In this document: positions 1 through 6,845 of the stretch, in pieces
Position numbering within the stretch: position 1 is the first letter of the stretch
Layout: each line of letters starts with the position of its first letter
Assembly: GCA_035534535.1 (NCBI GenBank)
Contig: DATLRS010000008.1
Span: 1 to 23,153 of the forward strand
Origin: DATARH01 sp035534535
GTDB taxonomy: Bacteria > Pseudomonadota > Alphaproteobacteria > ATCC43930 > CGMCC-115725
Length of the DNA stretch: 23,153 nucleotides
Reading direction: 5' to 3'
The notes under the pieces: model-generated
What the model saw: only the letters and a program-made list of their open reading frames with translations
Told to the model about the DNA's origin: nothing
Databases searched by the model: none
Translations under genes and position numbers: made by a program

Positions 1-51
1 AGCAGACTTGATCGGGGTCAATGATCGGAAGTTCGAGGCCGGTCAATTCTA

Positions 52-1236
52 TTGGCTAAAATGGCACCGTACGTAACCCGCCGAGGCGACCCGTTGCCCG
101 TCGAACCGCAGTCAAGCCGCCGCGTTAGTCAAATCGCTCCGGTCGATCGGGCCAGAACGGCCGAGCCGGCCGCGATCCCGTCGCCTCGACCCGCCCCGAG
201 ACCGAAACCACCCTCCGCAGGGCGGTCGGCGCGCTGGGTTGGGCTCCTCCTGCTGCTGGGTGTCGCTGCCGGTGCGCTCTACTGGATCCTGTTGCCGCCC
301 TCGGTATCGGTTGTGCAGCCGCGGCGTGGTGCTGCGGTGCAGGCCGTTTATGCCACCGGAACCGTCGAACCGAGCGTGATGATCCCGATCGCGGCGCGGA
401 CAATGGCGCGGCTGATCGCGCTGCAGGTCGATGAAGGCGCCGTTGTCAAACAGGGCCAGTTGCTCGCCCGGCTCGAGAACGATGATCTGCGGCGCGCGGT
501 TGAAGCCGCCGCTGCGGAGGAGCGCTACACGCGGGAACAACTCGACCGCATGACGCAGCTCCTCGCGCGCAAGGTCATCGCGCGCACCGCCTATGACCGC
601 GCCAAGGCCGATTGGGAGAAGGCGCGGGCAAACCGCGAGCGCGCCGCGACAGAGGCGGGCTATCTTGACCTTGTCGCGCCGGCTGACGGCACCGTCATCC
701 GCCGGGACGGCGAGATCGGCCAGATGATCGGCGCCAACCAGCCGATCTTCTGGCTGTCGTGCTGCGCACCATTGCGCGTGTCGGCCGAAGTCGACGAGGA
801 GGACATCGCACAGGTCCGCCCGGGACAACAGGTACTGATTCGCTGCGATGCCTTCCCAGGGCAGGTCTTTCGCGGCCGTGTTCAAACGGTCACGCCGAAG
901 GGCGATCCGGTGGCGCGCAGCTATCGGGTGCGGGTGTCGTTGCCGCCTGACACGCCCCTGATGATCGGCATGACCGCGGAGACCAACATCTTGCTGCGGC
1001 GGAGTGAGAATGCGCTGCTGCTGCCGGCTGGGGCCGTTAGGCAGAATACCGTGTGGCGGGTGGAAAACGGCCGTCTGGCGCCGCGCCCCGTCACCGTCGG
1101 CGCCATAGGAGCGCGCGAAGTCGAAATCCTATCCGGCGTCACAGGCGGCGACTCGATCGTCGCGGCGCCGACCGCCGAGTTGCGGGCGGGCGAACGCGTC
1201 CGTCCCGTTCTCGCCGCGCCGCAGCCTCCGCGATGA
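52..1236 (+). CDS. Periplasmic adaptor (HlyD/RND-type membrane fusion protein) of an ABC export pump
   Basis: Membrane fusion protein of 394 residues that would bridge an inner-membrane ABC transporter to the periplasm. A proline- and arginine-rich cytoplasmic tail of about 60 residues precedes one membrane segment (about residues 62-81). The first half of a lipoyl-like barrel-sandwich follows (about 105-150), then an alpha-helical hairpin (about 150-205), the second lipoyl half (motif DLVAPADGTV) and a beta-barrel domain. The stop overlaps the start of the permease gene (ATGA), so the two are translationally coupled. The start is uncertain: TTG at 52 or ATG at 61, with no convincing Shine-Dalgarno for either. 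The order adaptor-permease-ATPase is the same as in cyanobacterial devBCA. Substrate unknown; no outer-membrane TolC-type gene is in the window. Confidence 0.88.
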   Translation: MAKMAPYVTRRGDPLPVEPQSSRRVSQIAPVDRARTAEPAAIPSPRPAPRPKPPSAGRSARWVGLLLLLGVAAGALYWILLPPSVSVVQPRRGAAVQAVYATGTVEPSVMIPIAARTMARLIALQVDEGAVVKQGQLLARLENDDLRRAVEAAAAEERYTREQLDRMTQLLARKVIARTAYDRAKADWEKARANRERAATEAGYLDLVAPADGTVIRRDGEIGQMIGANQPIFWLSCCAPLRVSAEVDEEDIAQVRPGQQVLIRCDAFPGQVFRGRVQTVTPKGDPVARSYRVRVSLPPDTPLMIGMTAETNILLRRSENALLLPAGAVRQNTVWRVENGRLAPRPVTVGAIGAREVEILSGVTGGDSIVAAPTAELRAGERVRPVLAAPQPPR

Positions 1237-2480
1237 TCGGGCCGGTTCCGGCGATTGCGCTGAAGCACGTGCTCGCGCGGCCGCGCCAAAGCTTGGTGTC
1301 GCTGTCTGGCATCGTGCTTGGCGTCGCGTTCTTTCTCGCGGTGTCGTCGCTGATGCAGGGCTCGGAGGAAGACTTTATCCGCCGCCTGGTCGACAATTCG
1401 CCGCACATCACGGTCCAGGACGAGTTCCGCAAACCGCGGCTTCAGCCGGTTCAGCAGCTCTTCCCGACCGGCGCGATCGAGATCCGCAGCGTCAAGCCGC
1501 TGACCGAGACCCGCGGCATTCGCGGGTATCCGCAGATCCTGGCCGGGCTGAGAACGCTTCCTGGGTTGCGTGCGGCGCCCGTCCTGACCGGACAGGCGCT
1601 GCTCAGCTTCGCCGGACGCGACCTCGCGCTGAGCCTAAACGGTATGATCCCGGCCGAGGTCAGCGACGTCACCACAATCCGTGATTACATAACCGCCGGC
1701 AGCCTCGACGAGCTGATCGCCAATCCCAACGGTCTCATCCTCGGCGACGGCTTGGTGCGGAAGCTCTCGCTCTCCCTCGGGGAGAATGTCACGGTCACCT
1801 CGCCGACGGGCGAGGTCCACACGTTCAAAATTGTCGGGCTGTTCCATACCGGGCGAGCCAATTACGACGATACTCAGGCATTTGCCGATCTGAAGCGCGT
1901 CCAGGCGCTGCTGGGGCGGCTGAACCGTGCCAATTCGATCGTCATCAAGCTTGACGACCCATTGCGCGCCCCGGCCGTCGCCACCGAGATCGAAGGCCGC
2001 TTCGGCTACAAAAGCGTCTCGTGGCAGGAAGCCAACGAGGACCTGATGAGCACGCTGACGACCCGCAACGTGATCATGTACACGGTGGTCAGCGCGGTGC
2101 TGATCGTTGCGGCATTCGGCATCTACAACGTGATCTCGACCGTGGTGCTTGAAAAGCAGAACGATATCGCGATCCTGAAATCGATCGGGTTTCGGGCGGG
2201 CGATATCCGCCGCATCTTCCTGATTCAAGGCCTGCTGCTCGGGCTTGCCGGCAGCGCCGCCGGACTGCCGTTGGGCGCCGCGCTGATGTGGATGCTGACG
2301 CAGGTCCGCCTGAAGTTTCCCGGCAGCAGTGATCCGATGCCGTTGCCGATCGACTGGAACTGGCGGCAGTTTGCGATTGCAGCTGCTTTCGCGATAGCGG
2401 CGGCGTTGTGCGCCGCGTTGTTGCCGGCCCGCAAGGGGGCACGGGTGCAGCCGGTCGACATCCTGCGCGGGGCGCAATGA
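1233..2480 (+). CDS. ABC transporter permease, FtsX/MacB-type
   Basis: Inner-membrane permease of 415 residues. I chose the ATG at 1233, which overlaps the adaptor stop as ATGA; the longer reading frame back to 1053 lies inside the adaptor gene. Topology is that of MacB/LolC/DevC permeases: TM1 at about 21-42, a large periplasmic domain (about 43-278), then three C-terminal segments at about 279-304, 328-355 and 378-398. The stretch after TM2, EKQNDIAILKSIGF, is the conserved cytoplasmic coupling region of the FtsX family. The gene ends in a second ATGA overlap with the ATPase gene. Its role is probably mechanotransmission-type export rather than classical channel transport. Family assignment is firm; the substrate is not known. 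Confidence 0.9.
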   Translation: MIGPVPAIALKHVLARPRQSLVSLSGIVLGVAFFLAVSSLMQGSEEDFIRRLVDNSPHITVQDEFRKPRLQPVQQLFPTGAIEIRSVKPLTETRGIRGYPQILAGLRTLPGLRAAPVLTGQALLSFAGRDLALSLNGMIPAEVSDVTTIRDYITAGSLDELIANPNGLILGDGLVRKLSLSLGENVTVTSPTGEVHTFKIVGLFHTGRANYDDTQAFADLKRVQALLGRLNRANSIVIKLDDPLRAPAVATEIEGRFGYKSVSWQEANEDLMSTLTTRNVIMYTVVSAVLIVAAFGIYNVISTVVLEKQNDIAILKSIGFRAGDIRRIFLIQGLLLGLAGSAAGLPLGAALMWMLTQVRLKFPGSSDPMPLPIDWNWRQFAIAAAFAIAAALCAALLPARKGARVQPVDILRGAQ

Positions 2481-3151
2481 GCGACATCCTGATCGAGGCC
2501 GCGCATCTGACCCGCGAGCTGCGCGGCGAGGTCCGGACGATCCTGGTGCAGGACGCCAGCCTCGCAATTGCGAGCGGCGAATTCGTCGCTATAACCGGCG
2601 CCTCGGGTTCGGGGAAGTCGTCGCTGCTTTACCTGCTGGGCTTGCTCGACTGGCCAACCAGCGGCACGATCTTCCTGCGCGGTCAGGACACCACGGAACT
2701 CGACGACGACGCGCTCGCCGCGCTGCGCCTCGGCGAACTTGGCTTCGTGTTCCAGTTTCACTTCCTGCTGCCGGAGTTCTCGGCGGCGGAAAATGTAATG
2801 CTGCCGATGCAGCGGCTCGGAAGGCTATCGCCGCCCGAGATCAAGCAGCGTACCAAGGCGTTGCTCGACCGCCTCGGGCTCGCTGACCAAGCAACAAAGC
2901 TGCCGCGGCAGCTCTCCGGTGGGCAAAGCCAGCGGGTCGCGATAGCGCGAGCGCTCGCCAACGACCCGCTCTTGATCCTGGCGGACGAGCCGACCGGCAA
3001 TCTCGACAGCGTCGCAAGTGCCAATGTGCGGGTGATCTTGAAGGAGCTCGCACACAGCTATGGCCGCGGCGTCATCGTCGTAACCCATGACCGGGAATTC
3101 GCTGCGGATGCAGACCGGGTCATCAGAATGTCAGACGGCAGGATCGTGTGA
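2477..3151 (+). CDS. ABC transporter ATP-binding protein (LolD/MacB/DevA-like)
   Basis: Cytoplasmic ATPase of 224 residues, the usual length for stand-alone LolD/DevA-type subunits. All nucleotide-binding motifs are intact: Walker A GASGSGKSS (41-49), Q-loop Q93, signature LSGGQ (146-150), Walker B LILADEP (166-172, catalytic E171) and H-loop H204 in VVTHD. The ATG at 2477 sits in an ATGA overlap with the permease stop; the in-frame upstream extension to 2408 lies within the permease gene. It completes a three-gene exporter operon. The downstream side is non-coding, so this is the last gene of the operon. Lipoprotein release is less likely than DevBCA/MacAB-like export because an adaptor gene is present. 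Confidence 0.92.
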   Translation: MSDILIEAAHLTRELRGEVRTILVQDASLAIASGEFVAITGASGSGKSSLLYLLGLLDWPTSGTIFLRGQDTTELDDDALAALRLGELGFVFQFHFLLPEFSAAENVMLPMQRLGRLSPPEIKQRTKALLDRLGLADQATKLPRQLSGGQSQRVAIARALANDPLLILADEPTGNLDSVASANVRVILKELAHSYGRGVIVVTHDREFAADADRVIRMSDGRIV

Positions 3152-3553
3152 ACGTGGGTAGGCGGTACGCCACTCGGGGGGCGATCCAACATCGAAAAAC
3201 CGACGCGCGCTGCCGGCGATGATTCCGTTCCCTCAGTAGCCGATCACCCCACCCGCAAGGCCTCTTAAGGGGCATTTTGACCAGTTCAGATTGACAAGCC
3301 GGAGCGTCGGCTCTCGGATCGGTCAGGCGACCTTCGCGGGACGCCAGCAGCGACGGCCTCGCGCCGATTCCGGCCATTCGAATGCCGACAGGCGATCTCC
3401 GCCCCCTTCGTCATCCCCGGGCTTGACCCGGGGATCCACGTGGATGGCCGGGACAAGCCCGGCCATGACGGAAAAGGGGACGATTCAACGGGAGCGGAAC
3501 TGGCTCTAGAATACGGTAGAAGGCCGTGATCATCGCCATCGGCGATAACCGTA
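3152..3553. other. Non-coding stretch after the exporter operon
   Basis: About 400 bases with no reading frame I recognise. It contains the palindromic repeat at 3409-3470 and otherwise featureless GC-rich DNA. No clean hairpin followed by a T-run is visible directly after the ATPase stop. Together with the UspA-like remnant that follows, it looks like decayed sequence. Confidence 0.5.
3409..3470. repeat. Interspersed palindromic repeat, CGTCATCCCCGGG type
   Basis: Two adjacent GC-rich hairpins form a 62-bp imperfect palindrome. The left one pairs CCCGGGCTTGACCCGGG and the right one pairs GGCCGGGACAAGCCCGGCC. The ends are CGTCATCC and CATGACG. Elements of this form (a hairpin pair around a GGATCCACGTGGATGG core) are scattered through intergenic DNA of Bradyrhizobium and related alphaproteobacteria. 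The transcript would be strongly structured. Recognised from the pattern only. Confidence 0.75.
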
Positions 3554-3703
3554 ATAGCCATCTTGGTGCCGGTCACCGGCACTCCCGTCTCGCGGCATGG
3601 CGGTGAGTTTGCCATCGCCCTGGCACGAGCATCACGCGGGTCCGTGACCGCGCTCCATGTCGCCGACGGACCCCGCGGATCGCATGGCTCAGACCCGCTG
3701 TGA
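3554..3703 (+). pseudogene. UspA-like (universal stress protein) domain remnant
   Basis: This frame reads about 49 codons and stops with TGA at 3701. It begins AILVPVTGTPVSR and continues GEFAIALARASRGSVTALHVAD. This fits the start of a universal-stress-protein fold: first beta-strand, loop, first helix, second strand with the ALHV motif. It is the type often found as the C-terminal domain of cation/proton antiporters in this group. There is no start codon with a Shine-Dalgarno, an in-frame stop lies just upstream (3527), and the remaining two thirds of a Usp fold are missing. It is therefore a fragment of a lost gene, possibly an antiporter. Moderate confidence, based on motif resemblance only. 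Confidence 0.5.
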
Positions 3704-3758
3704 ATCCTATGTTTGCCTCAATGCACTAGCGGGCGCGCGCGGCGCTGCAAAGGCGGGA

Positions 3759-5471
3759 TCAGGCCGCCTGGTGGCGAACGCCCTCGACGACCTGCTGCAA
3801 CGCAGTGATGCCGATGCGATGGCAGAAATCGCCGAACCCTTCGCCGGGCGCCCGCCGTTCCGCGAACCGCGCTAACAGCGGATCGAGCACCTCGGCGATG
3901 CCGGCGATGTCGAGCCGCTCGGCGAGCACCTGGTTGAGCCGCGTGCCGGCGAAATCGCCGCCGACATAAAGCGTATAAAACCCGGGCACCCGCCCGACGA
4001 TGCCGATATCGCCGGTATAGGGCCGGGCGCAGCCGTTGGGGCAGCCGGTGATGCGGATGCTGAGCCGCTCGTCTTCGAGGCCCCAGCGCTTGAGCCGCGC
4101 CGCAATCGCGCCGAGGATGTCGCCCTGCACCCGCTCGGCCTCGGTCAGCGCCAGGCCGCAGGTCGGCAATGCCGGGCAGGCCAGCGCCCAGCGCTCGACC
4201 GGCCGCAATTCCTCGGCCGGGCGCACGCCATGCGCCGCCAACAGCGCGGTGATCGCGGCGCGGTCGGCGGGGTCGATGTTGCTGAGGATGATGTCCTGGC
4301 TCGGCATCAGGATCGGGTCGGCGCGATAGCGGGCGACGATTTCGCGCAACGCGCTGCGCAGGCTGCTGCGCGCGTGATCGACAACGCGCCCGCTCGTCAC
4401 CGGAACGCCGAGATAAAGCCGGCCGTCGCCCTGGTCATGCCAGCCGAGATGGTCGGGCACCGAGAAATCCGGCATCGCCCGGCACGGCGCGAGCTCCTTG
4501 CCGAGATCCTCGGCGAGCCGCGCCCGCGCCCATTCCTCGCCGCGCTCGGCGATGACGTATTTGAGCCGGGCGTGGCGGCGATTGCCGCGGTCGCCCCAGT
4601 CGCGATGCAGCCGCACCGCCGCCGCCGTCGCCGCCAGCAGATCGTCGGGCTCGATAAAGGCGACCGGGGTGGCGAGACGGGGATAGGTCTCCGGCTTGTT
4701 GTGGGTCATGCCGTGCCCGCCGCCGAGCAGGAAGTTGTAGCCGAGGAGCCGCTCCGCTCCAGGGGCGCCCTCGAACAGCGCGACGATCGCCAGATCGTTG
4801 GTCAGGACGTCGATCGTGTTGTCGTCGGGGATCGCGAGGCCGATCTTGAATTTGCGCGGCAGGTAGCGCTCGCCGTAGAGCGGATCGGGCGCCTCCTCCG
4901 CCGGGCTCACCCTCTCGCCGTCGACCCAGATCTCGTGATAGGCGCCGGTGTGCGGCAGGACATCCGTCGACAGGCGGCGCGCGTCGTCCTCCAGCCGCTG
5001 GTGGACCGCGTCGCGCAGCGGCGCCGGCACCAGCGTCACGGTGCGCACGACATCGCCGCAGGCGGCCAGCGTCGTCAACAAGGCGCCGTCGATCGCGGCG
5101 ATGCTCGCCTTCAGGCCGGACTTGACGACGCCGTGAAACTGGATGCTCTGGCGCGTCGTGATGCGCAACGAGCCATTGGCGTAGCGGTCGGCGATATCGT
5201 CGAGCGCGAGGTACTGGTCGGCCGTCAGGCGCCCGCCGGGGATGCGCACCCGCACCATGAACTGCCAGACCTTGGCGTCGCCGCGCTGTTTGCGCTCGGT
5301 CGCGCTGTCGCGGTCATAGCCCTGATAGATGCCGTGAAATTTGAGCAGGCTGTAGCCGGCATTGTCGAACGGCGTCGCCGTATCGGCGAGGTCGCGCGCG
5401 ATATTGCCGCGCAACTGCCGGCTTTGCTGCTTGATGGCCTCGGCCTTGGAGAGCGTGTCGATCTGTGCCAT
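3759..5471 (-). CDS. cysI: Assimilatory sulfite reductase hemoprotein subunit CysI
   Basis: Reduces sulfite to sulfide with six electrons using siroheme and a coupled [4Fe-4S] cluster, in the cytoplasm. The length of 570 residues matches E. coli CysI. The four cluster/siroheme cysteines are C432, C438 (ACPALPTCGLA) and C477, C481 (GCPNGCARPY), nearly the positions known for E. coli. The basic siroheme-binding patch PRKFKIG (about 205-211) and the repeat motif GHGMTHNKPETYPRL are also present. It is the second gene of a minus-strand pair, 25 bases after the SUMT-like gene. No cysJ flavoprotein or cysH lies in the window, so the electron donor is encoded elsewhere or is a ferredoxin. Motifs favour sulfite reductase over nitrite reductase, but the two families are related. 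Confidence 0.93.
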   Translation of the reverse strand: MAQIDTLSKAEAIKQQSRQLRGNIARDLADTATPFDNAGYSLLKFHGIYQGYDRDSATERKQRGDAKVWQFMVRVRIPGGRLTADQYLALDDIADRYANGSLRITTRQSIQFHGVVKSGLKASIAAIDGALLTTLAACGDVVRTVTLVPAPLRDAVHQRLEDDARRLSTDVLPHTGAYHEIWVDGERVSPAEEAPDPLYGERYLPRKFKIGLAIPDDNTIDVLTNDLAIVALFEGAPGAERLLGYNFLLGGGHGMTHNKPETYPRLATPVAFIEPDDLLAATAAAVRLHRDWGDRGNRRHARLKYVIAERGEEWARARLAEDLGKELAPCRAMPDFSVPDHLGWHDQGDGRLYLGVPVTSGRVVDHARSSLRSALREIVARYRADPILMPSQDIILSNIDPADRAAITALLAAHGVRPAEELRPVERWALACPALPTCGLALTEAERVQGDILGAIAARLKRWGLEDERLSIRITGCPNGCARPYTGDIGIVGRVPGFYTLYVGGDFAGTRLNQVLAERLDIAGIAEVLDPLLARFAERRAPGEGFGDFCHRIGITALQQVVEGVRHQAA

Positions 5472-5496
5472 TGCACCGTTCCGCGCGATCTGAGGT

Positions 5497-6042
5497 TCAG
5501 CCGGCCAGCCCGTTCGCCGTAAAGGCGTGGGTCTGCACCGGATGGGGAAAGGCGAGCGGTCCGAGGACGAGCGTCATCCGATCCCTGTCGGCGAATTCGC
5601 CGGCCAGCGCGCAGAGATTGGGCAGGCGCGCATCCCACTTGCGGTAGCTGTTGAAATTGGTCTTGGCGATCACCAGAACCGGCAGGTCGCGACCGCCGCT
5701 GAGCGGCAGCAGCGCCTCGGCGACGTCGTGCATGCGCTCGTGCCAGTCGGGCTGGGCCTCAACCAGTTGCGCGACGCTCCACCCCGCGCCGGCCAGCGCG
5801 ATCGCCCGCGGCGAGATCGCCGAACCCCCGGCGCCGTTGCGCGCCCGCGGCTCGGCATATCCTCCCAGCGGCAGCACCCGCGCCACCAGGGGCGCCAGGG
5901 CGCGGTCGTAGATCACGACATTGGCGCTGGTCAGCGCGGCGCGATCGACCGGCGACAGATCGGCCGCCGCCGATTGTTCGATCAGCCAGATCTGGCCGGG
6001 GCTGACGGTCGGCGGCGGGTTTGATTGCGGGCTTTCGGGCAT
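5497..6042 (-). CDS. Degenerate SUMT/CysG-like (tetrapyrrole methylase fold) protein
   Basis: Protein of 181 residues, counted from the ATG at 6042, which has GAGGA eight bases upstream; an earlier in-frame start at 6063 lacks one. Near the start, GQIWLIEQ followed by ALTSANVVIYDRALAPLV aligns by eye with the beginning of siroheme-forming uroporphyrinogen-III methyltransferase (GxVxLVGAGPGD...ADVVLYDRLV). The glycine-rich GAGPGD motif that binds SAM is replaced by EQSAAAD, and the protein is shorter than the 240-280 residues of the active enzyme. It is transcribed directly ahead of cysI, whose product needs siroheme. I infer a non-catalytic or altered relative involved in siroheme supply or CysI assembly. 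It could also be an unrelated conserved protein. Confidence 0.6.
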   Translation of the reverse strand: MPESPQSNPPPTVSPGQIWLIEQSAAADLSPVDRAALTSANVVIYDRALAPLVARVLPLGGYAEPRARNGAGGSAISPRAIALAGAGWSVAQLVEAQPDWHERMHDVAEALLPLSGGRDLPVLVIAKTNFNSYRKWDARLPNLCALAGEFADRDRMTLVLGPLAFPHPVQTHAFTANGLAG

Positions 6043-6151
6043 TGGTGCAGTCCTCAAAACCATGCGTCATCGCCGACGCAAGCCGAAATCGCCGGAATAT
6101 CGGATGTGATCTGCCAGCGCTGCTCTTGGCAGCCGCCGCCACCCGGCAAAC

Positions 6152-6157
6152 TCTATA
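6152..6157 (-). promoter_or_regulatory. Candidate -10 box of the SUMT-like/cysI operon
   Basis: On the minus strand this reads TATAGA, about 110 bases upstream of the chosen start at 6042. The -35 position 17 bases further upstream (TGCATT) is poor, which would suit a promoter that needs an activator. Weak evidence on its own. Confidence 0.3.
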
Positions 6158-6194
6158 AGTAAAGATGGGTGTTTAATGCAGACGAGTCAAATAG

Positions 6195-6219
6195 TAAGTA
6201 TTATCGTTTCTAATGCTTA
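6195..6219. promoter_or_regulatory. AT-rich inverted repeat, candidate Lrp/AsnC-type operator
   Basis: TAAGTATTA and TAATGCTTA are inverted copies (8 of 9 positions match) separated by 7 bases, inside an AT-rich island in a very GC-rich region. The centre (about 6207) lies roughly 60 bases upstream of the start point predicted from the -10 at 6152-6157, a usual position for an activator site. It sits between an Lrp/AsnC-family gene and the cysI operon. A half-site match, TAAGTATTTTC, occurs at 6820-6830 on the other side of the regulator gene. Confidence 0.45.
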
Positions 6220-6260
6220 TTATAGATTGGTCTGCTCCTGGCGAGCAAACTTGGAGAAAT

Positions 6261-6761
6261 CTAGTCCTCGGCGGCGGCGGCGGCGGGCGCGCGGGGGTGG
6301 AAGCTGCCCGGGTGCAGCGGGTACGCGGTGGTGTGCTTCATCCGCTCCATGGCAAAGCGCGAGGTGACGTTCTTCATCGGCGCGATGGCAATGAGGCGCT
6401 TATAAAAGGCGTCGTATTCCGCCATGCCGGCGACGGCGACGCGCAGCATGTAATCGATGTCGCCCGCCATGCGGTAGACTTCCATGATTTCGGGCATCGC
6501 GTTGACGCCGGCGCTGAAGCGCTGCAACCACTCGGGCGTATGTTCGCCGGCCTCGACGCTGACCAGCACGGACAGCCCGACGCCGACGCGCCCGGGGTCG
6601 ACGAGCGCCACCCGGCGGGTGATGACGCCCCGGCTTTCCAGCTTCTGGATGCGCTTCCAGCACGGCGTCGCGGACAGCCCGACGCGTTCCGCCATTTGCG
6701 CGATCGACAGCGTCGCGTTGTCCTGCAGCATCTCCAACAGCAGGCGGTCGATCTCGTCCAT
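6261..6761 (-). CDS. Lrp/AsnC family transcriptional regulator
   Basis: Protein of 166 residues with the standard architecture. An N-terminal winged helix-turn-helix (about 1-50) carries LSIAQMAERVGLSATPCWKR as turn and recognition helix. An RAM effector/oligomerisation domain follows (about 60-145), with the characteristic MAGDIDYMLRVAV and a C-terminal SRFAMERMKHTTAYPL. The alanine-rich tail is a short extension. It sits downstream of metZ and upstream of the cysI pair on the same strand, so control of sulfur amino acid or cysteine metabolism is plausible, with an amino acid as effector. Start at ATG 6761; a GAGG lies unusually close to it. AT-rich islands flank both ends of the gene. Confidence 0.92.
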   Translation of the reverse strand: MDEIDRLLLEMLQDNATLSIAQMAERVGLSATPCWKRIQKLESRGVITRRVALVDPGRVGVGLSVLVSVEAGEHTPEWLQRFSAGVNAMPEIMEVYRMAGDIDYMLRVAVAGMAEYDAFYKRLIAIAPMKNVTSRFAMERMKHTTAYPLHPGSFHPRAPAAAAAED

Positions 6762-6802
6762 GCCTCGTCTGCCCCGCTCTATCCGCGATCCGCACCAATC
6801 AC

Positions 6803-6832
6803 TCTATCATCATGTGCAATAAGTATTTTCAA
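6803..6832 (-). promoter_or_regulatory. Weak candidate promoter/half-site ahead of the Lrp-type gene
   Basis: The 84-base gap between metZ and the regulator gene is AT-rich. It contains TTGAAA (minus strand, 6832-6827) followed after about 18 bases by GATAGA, a poor sigma70 match. TAAGTATTTTC at 6820-6830 (plus strand) overlaps it and matches 10 of 11 bases of one arm of the inverted repeat at 6195-6219, which would allow autoregulation. Low confidence. Confidence 0.25.
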
Positions 6833-6845
6833 CATATTAGTTACG

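Noticed and set aside
1..51. Possible upstream regulatory site for the exporter operon
   Set aside because: Too short and no promoter or operator pattern could be fixed.
4230..5522. Long plus-strand frame of 430 codons opposite cysI
   Set aside because: It is antisense to a gene with intact catalytic motifs; low-complexity Arg/Ala/Val content typical of GC-rich shadow frames.
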